Below are positions 33,886 through 44,686 of a stretch of DNA of 64,000 bases, piece after piece. The stretch covers positions 71,151,990 to 71,215,989 of the forward strand of contig CM028384.1 in assembly GCA_013146195.2 (NCBI GenBank), read 5' to 3'. A program made the position numbers and the translations under genes. The notes beneath the pieces are model-generated. The model had not been told where the DNA came from and did not search any database. It worked only from the letters and a program-made list of their open reading frames with translations. The first letter of the stretch is position 1, and each line of letters begins with the position of its first letter. This DNA comes from Codonopsis lanceolata. Lineage: Eukaryota > Streptophyta > Magnoliopsida > Asterales > Campanulaceae.

Positions 33886-33972
33886 TCAAGGATAAGTATA
33901 TCGGGGATGGTAAATGACCGCCCCGGGGTTCCTGTTTGTAGGCTGTAATATATTGGCACTATTTAGAGAATG

Positions 33973-35761
33973 TGTAGACACCCCAATTTCGTACCCCTGG
34001 TATGTAACATGACATGAAATATCAAGACCTGTTAAAACTTAACCAATGTCAAGTTACAGGGTTCAAAAATGCAAAAGACAAAGCAGAATGCGCAAAACAG
34101 TGAAATGCAGGGGGCCAAAGCGCCAAAAGAAGATCAAAGAATCAAACCATGCGCCCCCCACACTCAAAGTGGGCTCGGCGCCCAATTTACATGAAGGTGG
34201 CGCCAGCTTTGAGCTACAGGGATCCCAGACTTGCTACAGACAGCTACAGTTCGCGTAAAGTGCAAATCCTCCGACGTTCTGTACAAGGAAATGAAGCATG
34301 AAGAAGAAAAAGAAATTCCTTCGGTGTCCCTTTCCTAGCCTATAAATAGAGGCTTCGGGGTTCACTCTCAAACACACTGAAAATACACCCAAACTCTCTA
34401 CATTGTTATTACGCCGTGAGAATAGTGAACGATCGAGAGATAGTGAGCGCCCTCTCCTATAAACCTCGAAACCCTGCCAAATCTCCTCCAAACTCAAATC
34501 CAATCGGTCAAAGTGAGCCTTAGCCCCCCAGCTAGGTTTCCACCCTATTTCCCTGGTCCAAAAAATCTCGGAAAGAGCAGTTGCTCTCCCCGAGTAAAAA
34601 TGCCAAATTCGCCAGAAGCAAGCAGTTGCTTTGCCCGATTTCCGCCTCCCTCAATCAATCTCAATCAGTTGTTCCGCCCTCATCCCGAGGCCAAAAGCAA
34701 CTTTCGGAAGCAGTCATTCTGTCCGAATCTCCACACCACTTCATCAAAAAAGACTCCCTCTCCCTGAAGGATAGAGCGAGCACACCCTAACCCGCTGGAA
34801 GGTAAGCTTTAAAGTTTTTATTTGTAAAAAGTGCTACTTTTCATCCGGTCCAATGTAAAAATATAAGCCGTTGTGCTGCCTGGATTTATTTAGAAAATAG
34901 CACTAAAAAGAGCCATTATTATGACCAAATATTTTTAAGTATAGTTGTAATTATTGTAAAGAGACGGCTGCAAATCCGTAAATAATGTACACATGGATAT
35001 GTTTGTTTTTATTTCCTGTCTTTTAATGCTTTATTTATTTGCTAGATAAATATAACAAAAAACATACTTTAGCCAAAAACTGTTTTTGAAACCGAAAGGG
35101 CAAGTTGGGTGTCTAGCACCTTCCCAACTCGTAACTTAGCCCCCGAAGCCGTTTTTGCAATATCTGGTTTTACTTTTGGTTTTTTCTTTATTTCTTCCTC
35201 AAAATAAAGATGACGACTCTATTAAAACATTTTGGATCGCAGTGGGGCATCTCAACATTCCTTTCTTGTATTTTTCTGTTTTCCCCTAAAAAAGAGAGAA
35301 TGAGAATGAAATGGTGATGTATTCCTATATCCTAGTATCCGCTAGAAAAAAGATAACTTGATATAGAAAACTCAAAGCACTCATCGTGATCCGAAATAGG
35401 CCATAAGGCAATTTTCATAAAGTCTGTAGTGGGGCCCGCAACATCATTTCTTGCACTTTTCATTTTTTCCTACACAAGGGATGATGTGAATGAAAGGGTG
35501 ATGTATTCCTATATTCTGGTATCCCCTAAAAAAAAGATAACTTGGATATAAAAACTCATAGCTCCTATAACGGACCCAAAATCCACTGAAGGTACCGAGG
35601 CGTATTCAACGCACTATTTTGACAGCACCCTTTCGCATTTTTAATTTTGTCCTCCCCTAAACAAGGGAGGGTGGAATGGAAAGCATGGTGTCCTACTTCC
35701 GCACGTACGCGCACCCCTACCCAAGGGTGCGCGGGGCGCGGCGCATCCCGGGGAACCCACA
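33973..35761 (+). repeat. 5' LTR of element C
   Basis: TGTAGACACC...GAACCCACA, 1789 bp. Compared with the 3' LTR it has a small duplication of the AGCAGTTGCTxTxCCCGA block (34578-34650). The two LTRs are similar along their length with scattered substitutions and indels, so the insertion is not very recent. Confidence 0.9.
34341..34348 (+). promoter_or_regulatory. LTR TATA box (element C 5' LTR)
   Basis: TATAAATA followed by GAGGCTTCGGGG. The same box and context occur in every LTR of this family, about 370 bases from the LTR start, so transcription probably starts near 34370. Confidence 0.6.
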
Positions 35762-35762
35762 A

Positions 35763-35780
35763 TGGCGACTATGCTGGGGA
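35763..35780 (+). promoter_or_regulatory. Primer-binding site of element C
   Basis: TGGCGACTATGCTGGGGA begins one base after the LTR. It is the Tat-type PBS also seen, with changes, after the D LTR. Confidence 0.8.
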
Positions 35781-37142
35781 GATTGTTTTTATTTTAAATA
35801 AAAATGGAGGGCTAGACTCATGAAAAAACTATTTTTGTTTTTCTTTTGTTTCTGGCTGAAGTATGCTTGTTATATTTTTCTAAGCATTTGAATATTGTGT
35901 TCCTATACATCCGTGTCTATATTTGTGGATATGATCCTCCATCTTGCAGCAGTTTCGTTCCAGTAACTGTTACATGTATATTTTTTAAAAAAATATATTT
36001 TTTTCAAACAAAAAAACCAAAAAATAAAAAAATTAATCAAAAAAATAAAAAATAAATAAATAAATTTCCGAGCAGCACAACAAAAAGGGCTGGGGCTTTA
36101 TTTTATATTTACTTTATTTTCGGCTCTATATTACTATTCTGTTATGCTTTATTTTTATTACGCAATTTTGTACTTATTTCCTTTTATTATGTCATTTTAT
36201 TTTGGGGACTAGGACCAATTTGTAATTAATAGGAATAGATATATTCCCCGATTTTCTTTCTATTTCTTGATGTGATTGTTTGCTTGCTCGCGCTCAAACT
36301 AAAAAAGCCGAGAAAATCCACAAATAACAGCAAGACATGCCATATCTGTTTTATTTTATGTTTTTATATCTGAAAAAAAAGATTTTACTGCTTTTTAGAT
36401 GCCGCACACACGTGCACGCATGTAAATATATTCCGAATTGCTATCCTACACCATGGCCAGCCTACCCACTGCATAAGTCATCGTTAGATTGCATATAGAC
36501 TTTCAGGACACTTCAAAGACCGACCGGTTTTTGAATCTCTGAATCGTTGATTAGCCCCTGCAAGAAAAAAGATGAAAAATCAAGCAAAAAAATAAAATAA
36601 ATAATGATCATAAAAAAATCAAAAAAAAAATGCGCAAGTCAAAAAAAATATATAAAAAAATGTGCAAGTAAAAAAATAAATACATAGGGGCTGATTGATT
36701 ATTTTCTGATGCTCGACCTAGTCCATTTTGAATGGTGGATCCCGGAAAGAGTATAAGCCCTTCGCCTGGGATCAGTCCGATCTTGGGGAGTCAAAAGGCA
36801 GGTGGAATACGAGGGGACTATACTCTAGAGAAAGAATTCATTGTTCCAGAAAAAGTCCTTAAACTGTCAAAATAAAATAGGTGCTTATCCTGTCAATTGT
36901 AGGAAAATGAATAATAATAATAATAATAAATACTAATAAAGGCACGTTGTACTCCAAGCCCAGAAAACCTTCAACCAACCCTTTTGATACATCCAAACCC
37001 ATTTTCCTCAGAAACCTGACCCAAATTTGGAAAGACAGAGATAATACTGGCCGATTGATACAGAAGCAAGTGCGTAAATCGATCGAGAGTATCGTGAACA
37101 TATCGTAAAAAGCGAATCGATTCGGATGGTACATCCAGTAGT
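35781..37142 (+). other. Leader of element C
   Basis: Long untranslated leader with A-rich low-complexity stretches (35985-36062, 36555-36685). A block at 36730-36835 is conserved with the D leader at 12136-12235. In it CTGGGAT and ATCTTGG (36766-36786) can pair, replacing the CCAAGAT/ATCTTGG pair of D. No ORF of note. Confidence 0.6.
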
Positions 37143-38786
37143 ATGGCAGCAGAAAGTGAGCAGTCCGCTATGGGTACAGATACAGGGGCTCCAGAGGACG
37201 CTCCGACTCCAGCCATGCAACAATGGTTAGATCAAAAGTTGGATGCACAAAATGATCGCTTGCTAAGCCAAATAGCAAATCTCATACAAGGTCTAAAGCC
37301 CAGTGGTGAGGAAATTCTCCCCCTACAGTCCCCCAAGAAGCATCAACCTCCCATGCTCCTCCAAATCCAAATCCTTAGTCAAATACCAACCCACCAAATA
37401 CCACCATTACCCCAAATCCAAATCCTCCACCCAATCCTTACTACCCAAATATTAACCATTTCTCATCCTATCCCCCATACCTCAATCCGCTCCAAAATAG
37501 CCCACATATGGACCCAAGGAGCTATAATCAACCAGGCCAAGTTACAACCTATCTACCTCCTACTGATCATGGCAGCCAAACCGAAACCGCTAATAATCCT
37601 TATCTTGCCCAAAATCCCCAAAATCCTTATCCTGCCCAAAATCCTTATCCTCCTCAAAATCCTTACCAAATGCCACAGCCAGAAATTAACCTAGCCTTTC
37701 CTAATCCTACCAGCATATGCCAAAATCCAACTCCCCCTCTCACCAAAATAGAGGCAGACATGGAGAACTTGAAAAATATGATGCTCAAAATTCAGAACAA
37801 AGGAGAATTTTCCACGCGGGCATTAGCATTGCAGCCTTCGGCAATACTACCTTCAAAATTCAATATGCCCAACATAGAAAAATTCGATGGGACTGGATGT
37901 CCTATCTCTCACTTAAAACCCTATTCTACCGGCATGCAGTCAAGAGGGGCTAGCTTTGAAGCTATGGCCTCCAATTTCCATCTTACCTTAATAGGGGCTG
38001 CCAAGCAATGGTTAATGCTAGCTGACAATAGCACCATGGGTACTTGGGACCAAATAGCCAAGCGTTCCTAGAAAGATACAAAGACAATACTACCTTTGAA
38101 AATAAAAGAGATCTTGAATCGTGCACCCAAAAAGAAAATGAAACATTTGCAGAATTTGCAGCCAGGTGGAAGAGTAAAGTCGCCCAGACACTAGACAGAC
38201 CTGATCCGGCTGGGTCATACAGAATGTTCATAAAAACCTCCAGCCCATTTACCTGGAACACATGTGGTATCTCCCCTATAGCAATTTCAAAGAAATAGTG
38301 GAGATAGGAGTCCGTATTGACGAAGATATATGCAAAGGATCCCTAGAAACTGGTACACCTCTAAGTTCATTATGCTATTCTGAATCAGATGAAGAATCTT
38401 CGGAAGAAGTCAACGTGGTTGAAAGAATTCCACCTGGAAAGTACAGTAATGTGCCATGGTCATATGAGACAAACAAATCTGCCAATTATGTTGAAAGAAG
38501 CAGTAATACCAACAAGAGTCTCATAGGACCTTACAAAGGAAACAGAAGGCACTTCGATGAATTGAATGCCCCAATGTCACAAATACTACAAGGGTTAACA
38601 TCACAAGGAGTCCTTAAGCCCCTTGAAAACTATAAACCTCTAAATCCATTACCTGCCAAATGGAGCCGCAACAAGTATTGTGAATACCACCAATCCAGTG
38701 GTCATATCACCGACAAATGCTTCTCACTCAGGAATGATATCCAAGACCTTATCGATGATAAAATCATTGAGAAGCCTCTCCCATGA
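37143..38786 (+). pseudogene. gag: gag of element C (Tat-type), frameshifted
   Basis: The start at 37143 (MAAESEQSAMGTDTGAPEDA) lies in a good context after the leader. The N-terminal half has proline/asparagine/tyrosine-rich short repeats (NPYPAQNPYPPQNPYQMP, about 37610-37675). The core (37850-38300) reads MPNIEKFDGTGCP, GAAKQWLMLADNSTMGTWDQ, FAEFAARWKSKVAQTLDRPD and YRMFIK, then QPIYLEHMWYLPYSNF. The zinc-knuckle-like CEYHQSSGHITDKC is at 38680-38721. It needs about four frame corrections. Product stop at 38786. It is the only coding part of the element; Gag alone suggests particle or RNA packaging in trans. Confidence 0.8.
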
Positions 38787-41600
38787 TTGTTTCTGATAAA
38801 AAGTGAAAAATACCCTAGAATAACCTTGTGTATACACCTCCAAAGACCCTTTTTACCTTTGAATTTCCTTTTGTCAAATAAAATCTCCAAGAAGCAACTC
38901 TTTTTCAATTCAGCGTCAATTTTCGTAGATGTTGGGATCTTTGTTGTTTTTTGGTACCACTAACAATTTTGCAGGGGCTGAAAAATAAAAGTTTGACTAC
39001 TATCATTTATTCTCCTGAAATGATTGTCCAGAGGTACGTAATCATCGCATCTCATTTCAAGGATCGCAAAAAAAAAAAAAAAAAAGGGAAAGGTTTTTTC
39101 AAAAAAGAAAATCGAGTGAAATATTATCTTTTCCTTTCAAAAAAAAAAAGAGAGGTTTTTCTATGTGTTTTTTTTTTGTTTTCCAAAACATGAAAAAACA
39201 GGAAATCTCCTCACCATTATTTTCAATTGCCATCTCCAAATTCCTCTTCTCTCTTAACTTCTCATAAATGCATCACCAGTTGATAAGTGCGTCATTTATT
39301 CTTGATTTAAAAAAAAATTTAGTAAAGTCCTACCTCAAGATGTCAGGGGCTACCACTTCAAAAAAAAAAAAAAGGAAGAAGAATAGAAAAATAAATAAAA
39401 AAGAAGAAGAAGAAAAAAGACCGATAGGGAGCCAAGAAGCCAAGAAAGCAGAAAAGTCTGGGAAGCCGGGAAATCCAGAAAAGCCAGACAACTCAAGGAT
39501 CATACGCAACAATTCAAGACTAGGGGCTTTCAAACCCCATGCGTGTCTCTTTTGCTCATATTGATGCCTACAGCCCATCCTTGCAAGAGTATGCTCACGA
39601 ATCCATTTGGTATCCGTTATCTCAAAGGTCCAACCAAGTACTCAAAATCAAACTTTCCGAAGGTATTTATCTATATTTGAGTACGATAAAATTCTTGCTT
39701 CTCCTATATCAGCTTGTCAAATTTTCTTTCCGATCTGTGAGCACCACCTATCGCCAAAATATTTGTTATATGAAAAAAATGACGAGTTGACTCATGTAAA
39801 AAACATGATAAAACTACACGGGTTGATAATAAGTCATTTCGCAATATGGACCCACAAACCATTAAAAAAATAAGTTCGATAAAGCAACCTTCTATCTTGG
39901 TGAAAGGTCATCTTCGACCCATTGCGACCGAGCTATTAAATGACACACTAGGGGCTACCACCATACGCCAAAGCCTAACCATCCCTAAGATCCAGCTTCC
40001 CAAAACTAGGGTTGTTTCACCCTTATATATATGCATCTATCAAAAGTAATCACCTTTTTATCTCAAGAGAGAGAAGACAGATATATCTTCAAGGCCTCTC
40101 CAAAATTGCTCCGAGAGGTCAACAAAAAAAAAGAAAAAAGGAAAAAAAGAAGCCTCTCTTGAGAGATTTCTTCAAAATATCTCTCGCAAAAAAAAAAAGA
40201 AGAAAAGAAAAGATCAAGGTTGGAAATTGAAAAAAAAAAGAAGAAAAAAAGAGAAAAGAAACCTCTCCTGAGCAACTTCCTCAAAAGCTCTTTCTCACAA
40301 AAAAGAAAGAGGGAGCAAAAAGATTAATCACTCTTGGACAACCCCATGACCCACAACCAAAGCCAAAAGCCGATCTCCCTAGATCCAGAAACCAAATTCT
40401 CATCCAAAACCCACAGCTTAAAAGGCCATCCAATAATCGCTTTACGATTGCCTTTCCAAAAATAACCAAATCCACAACCCAAAATCCCTTTGCGCAAAAG
40501 GCCAATCAAATCTTCAACCCTAAAGCTAATCCATCCCAAATACTTAAACACTATACCCCAACCTAGTTGCCACTTATAGCTTTGTTTCAATCGGTTGTAA
40601 CGTGATCTGGGTCCAGGACAAAACTCCTTGCTAAAGACACATAAAATTATCAAAAGATAAATGTTAAGTAGGGTCCATGAAACTCATGATACTCGGCGAT
40701 AAACTCTGGTTCATGACTCTTCTTTTGTCCATTGGAGTCATCCACTTTTTCTTTAAGCATATTCATTTCTATCTCCCACAAAAGTCTCTCCAAATCAAGT
40801 CTGTCTGGGGTTGTACCTAGATAATTTCTTCAGGAACGTTCCCGTCATACAAAATATTGGTTGATCAAATTCATCCTGGGGCTTCTCCCGCTGAACTCAT
40901 TTCAATACATAAAGGCTCATCATCTCCAGAAACAGCTGTCATTTCCTTCTCGCCTGAAGAAACGAAGAGGCTACAAAGACGTGATCCCTCAAGAATAAGT
41001 AGGTTATCATCGCATGCATTGAAAGACCGGCTCCCTATGAGGTAAAGGCTCGCTAGGTTGAAAACCCGAATGGGCGGCCTAGGCAAAAGTTAGAGTACAA
41101 CAAACAAAAAAAAAGTGGTTCCTCCGAAACATTGATTAATAAGACTCACTAGTCTTGATCGAATTCCCTTTTTGAATGATGCATTAGTCAAAAAACTAAA
41201 AACCAACCCTAAACTCCATTCACCTTCATTTCAAATATCACCATCAACTTCTATAAACATAACCCTTCAAAGCCAAGAGCCGCATCCTAACCTCTCTTAT
41301 CATATCCGCATTCCCTAACCCATCTTGTCTTAACATGTTTAAGAAACGGATGACACACATGGATATTCAAAAGTCATTTTTTTAAAGAAAAAGAAAGTTT
41401 CATTCGCATGCTTGCATCTTTTGTTTGCATCCTTTTACTACATCTTATCAGGTCTTCTGCCGCATCGGCCCTTGAAAAAAAAAAGAGGTATAAATGTTCT
41501 TCCAGCATCTCGTCAATGACCTCTTCCCAAAAGATCCTCAGTAGCATCATCAAAAGTTACACAAGCCGATCATCGACAGCATTCTGCCACAACACTTCAT
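38787..41600 (+). other. Non-coding 3' region of element C in place of pol
   Basis: No protease, RT, RNase H or integrase motif is visible in any frame. There are A/GA-rich stretches (39068-39085, 39360-39420, 40120-40320), the short phrase AGGGGCTACCAC twice (39346 and 39950) and the conserved hairpin near the end. Small ORFs (39539, 39607, 40324 minus, 40857) have no recognisable domain. Confidence 0.65.
41053..41082 (+). ncRNA. Conserved hairpin, element C copy
   Basis: CTAGGTTG and CGGCCTAG pair over 8 bp (two G-U pairs), with inner CCC/GGG around GAAT. It corresponds to the post-pol hairpins of element B (17473, 17553). Stem pairs differ between copies but stay paired. Confidence 0.5.
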
Positions 41601-41605
41601 AATCA

Positions 41606-42560
41606 TCGCTTCTCCTATGCTGGGATGAGTGCATTTTAAAAAGAAAAATCAGCATCGCTTCTCTTATGCTGGGATAAGCGCATTTTAAAAAGAAAAATCT
41701 CTCATTGCTTCTCCTATGCTGGGATGAGCGCATTTTAAAAAGAAAAATCTCTCATCGCTTCTAATATGCTGGGATAAGCGCATTTTAAAAAGAGAAATCT
41801 CTCATCGTTTCTCCTATGCGGATAAGTGCATTTAAAAAAAAGTAGCTCCATCGCTTTCCTATGCTGGGGAAAGCGCGTTTTAAAAAGTTTCATCATTTTC
41901 CCTATGCTGGGGAAAGTCTGTTTTAAAAAGGATTCCGTCGCTTTCCCTAAGCTGGGGAAAGCTTGTTTAAAAAAGTTTCATCACTTTCCCTATGCTAGGG
42001 AAAGCCTATTTTAAAAAAGTTTCATCACTTTCCCTATGCTGGGGAAAGCTCATTTTCAAAAAGCTCCACCACTTTCCCTATGCTGGGGAAAGCTCATTTT
42101 CAAAAGCTCCATCGCTTTCCCTATGCTGGGGAAAGCCCATTTTCAAAAAGCTCTACCGCTTTTCCCTATGCTGGGGAAAGCCCATTTTCAAAAAGCTCCA
42201 CCACTTTCCCTATGCTGGGGAAAGCCCATTTTCAAAAAGATCCACCGCTTTTCCTATGCTGGGGAAAGCCCATTTTCAAAAGCTCTATCGATTTCCTTAT
42301 GCTGGGGAAAGCACATTTTCAAAAGAGTTTCATCACTTTCCCTATGCTGGGGAAAGCCCATTTTCAAAAAGCTCCACCGCTTTCCATATGCTGGGGAAAG
42401 CCCATTTTCAAAAGCTCAATCGCTTTCCCTATCCTGGGGAAAGCCAATTTTCAAAAGCTCCATCGCTTTCCCTATGCTGGGGAAAGCTCATTTTCAAAAA
42501 GCTCCATCGCCTTCCCTATGCTGGGGAAAACGCATCCGAAGTCCCACCAGTTTTGCCTAT
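41606..42560 (+). repeat. Tandem hairpin array of element C (more than 20 units)
   Basis: Two subarrays. 41606-41825 has about four to five units of roughly 50-57 bp with CGCTTCTCC / GGGATAAGCG pairing. 41826-42560 has about 17 units of roughly 41-44 bp with GCTTTCCC / GGGAAAGC pairing around a TATGCTG loop, then a CATTTTCAAAAAGCTCCACC spacer. All three + frames stay open for up to 200 codons only because the unit has no stops; these are not genes. Tandem repeats in this place before the 3' LTR are known from Tat-type elements and can seed satellites. Confidence 0.92.
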
Positions 42561-42856
42561 GCTGGGCGAAACGCACCATTCATCCCACCTGGTTGTTGTT
42601 TGATTACTTGAGGCCGAACTACGTTTGGTCTGATTCCTTTTATTAAGGGATACGTAGGCACCTACTTTAGTAGGTCCGACCATCAGAGCATTTTATTGCA
42701 TATCTGCTTAAAAACTACGATAACATGTTATAACCGACTATATATGTCTAGGATATGGAGGTTTGGTATGCATTATAAACTGTTGCATTATAACTGCTAC
42801 ATGTTGCTTCTCTCCCCCGTTATAATTGCGTGAAATTGGAGAGTCTATCTCTTATC

Positions 42857-42908
42857 AACGATGTTCGTCTACTCAGTAAGCTGCGGGTTACCCGTAGACT
42901 TCATCGTT
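42857..42908 (+). ncRNA. Stem-loop next to the 3' LTR of element C
   Basis: AACGATGTTCGTCTAC (42857-42872) pairs with GTAGACTTCATCGTT (42894-42908), ending nine bases before the LTR at 42918. The purine-rich GAGGGACTC between them would be the only candidate polypurine tract. Present also in C'. Confidence 0.6.
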
Positions 42909-42917
42909 GAGGGACTC

Positions 42918-44686
42918 TGTAGACACCCTAATTTCGTACCCTTGGTATGTAACATGACATGAAATATCAAGACCTGTTAAAATTAACCAATGTCAAGTTA
43001 CAGGGTTCAAAAATGCAAAATACAAAGCAGGATGCGCAAAACAGTGAAATGCAGGGGGCCAAAGCGCCAAAAGAAGATCAAAGAATCAAATCAGGTGCCC
43101 CCCACACTCAAAGTGGGCTCGGCGCCCAGTTTACATGAAGGTGGCGCCAGCTATGAGCTACAGGGATCCCAGACTTGCTACAGGACAGCTACAATTCGTG
43201 TAAAGTGCAAATCCTCCGGCATTCTGTACAACGAAATGTAGCACGAAGAAGAAAAAGAAATTCCTTCGGTGTCCCTTTCCCAGCCTATAAATAGAGGCTT
43301 CGGGGTTCAATCTCAGACACATAGAAAACAAACTGAAAATACGTCCAAACTCTCTGTGTTGTTATTACGCCGTGAGAATAGTGAGCGATCGAGAGATAGT
43401 GAGCGCCCTCTCCTATAAACCTCGAAACCCTGCCAAATCTCCTCCAAACTCAAATCCAACCAGTCAAAGTGAGCCTTAGCCCCCCAACTAGGTTTCCACC
43501 CTATTTCCCTGGTCCAAAAAATCTCGGAAAGAGCAGTTGCTCTGCCCGATTTTCTCCTCCCTCAATCAAATCAATCAATCAATCTCAATCAGTTGCTCCA
43601 CCCTCATCCTGAAGCCAAAAGCAACTTTCGGAAGCAGTCATTCTGCCCGAATCTCCACACCACTTCATCAAAAAAGACTCTCTCTCCCTGAAGGACAGAA
43701 CGAGCACACCCTAACCCACTAGAAGGTAAGCTTTAAAGTTTTTATTTGTAAAAAGTGCTACTTTTCATCCGGCCCAATGTAAAAATATAAGTCGTTGTGC
43801 TGCCCGGATTTATTTAGAAAATAGCACTAAAAAGAGCCATTTTTATGGCCAAATATTTTTAAGTATATTTGTAACTATTGTAAAGAGACGGCTGCAAGTC
43901 CGTAAATAATGTACACATGGATGTATTCGTTTTTATTTCCTGTCTTTTATTGCTTTATTTATTTGCTAGATAAATATAATAAAAAACATACTTTAGCCAA
44001 AAACTGTTTTTGAGACCGAAAGGGCGAGTTGGGTGCCTAGCACCTTCCCAACTCGTAACTTAGCCCCCGAAGCCGTTTTTGCAATATCTGGTTTTACTTT
44101 TGGTTTTTCTTTATTTCTTCCTCAAAATAAAGATGGCGACTCTATTAAAACATTTTGGATCGCAGTGGGGCATCGCAACATTCCTTTCTTGTACTTTTCT
44201 GTTTTCCCCTAAAAAAGGGAGAATGAGAATGAAAGGGTGATGTATTTCTATATCCTGGTATCCCCTAAAAAAAGGATAACTTGATATAGAAAACCCAAAG
44301 CACTTATCGTGATCCGAAATAGGCCATAAGACAATTTTCATAAAGTCTGTAGTGGGGCTCGCAACATCCTTTCTTGCACTTTCCATTTTTCCCTACACAA
44401 GGGATGATGTAAATGAAAGGGTGATGTATTCCTATATTCTGGTATCCCCTAAAAAGGGGATAACTTGATATTGAAAACCCATAGCTCCCATAACGGACCC
44501 AAAATTCACTGAAGTTATCGAGGCGTATTCAACGCACTATTTTGACAGCACCCTTTCCACATTTTTAATTTCATACTCCCCTAAACAAGGGAGGATGGAA
44601 TGGAAAGCGTGGTGTCCCGCTTCCGCACGTACGTGTACCCCTACCCAAGGTCACGCGGGGCGTGGGCGCATCCCGAGGAACCCATA
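42918..44686 (+). repeat. 3' LTR of element C
   Basis: TGTAGACACC...GAACCCATA, 1769 bp; the final CA is changed to TA. The second half has an imperfect repeat of about 190 bp (44160-44360 and 44361-44560) in which TATCCCCTAAAAAGGGGATA-type palindromes recur. Confidence 0.9.
43286..43293 (+). promoter_or_regulatory. LTR TATA box (element C 3' LTR)
   Basis: TATAAATA in the same context as at 34341. Confidence 0.55.

Larger units (their letters stand above)
33973..44686 (+). mobile_element. Element C: complete gag-only Tat-type LTR retrotransposon
   Basis: Two LTRs in direct orientation (33973-35761, 42918-44686) are flanked by the 5-bp duplication GAATG (33968-33972 and 44687-44691). PBS at 35763, gag at 37143-38786, then more than 2.8 kb without any pol motif, a hairpin at 41053, and a tandem hairpin array before the 3' LTR. 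The LTR, gag and hairpin sequences ally it with Tat-type elements D and B. With no protease, RT or integrase it would depend on another element. It is inserted in the 3' region of element B. Confidence 0.88.

Noticed and set aside
41606..42560. CRISPR-like array (regular repeats with spacers)
   Set aside because: The whole unit repeats with no unique spacers, in a plant retrotransposon 3' region.
41992..42646. Three overlapping long + strand ORFs of 188-203 codons
   Set aside because: They are all three frames of one tandem repeat whose unit has no stop codons; equal length in all frames and strict periodicity argue against coding.
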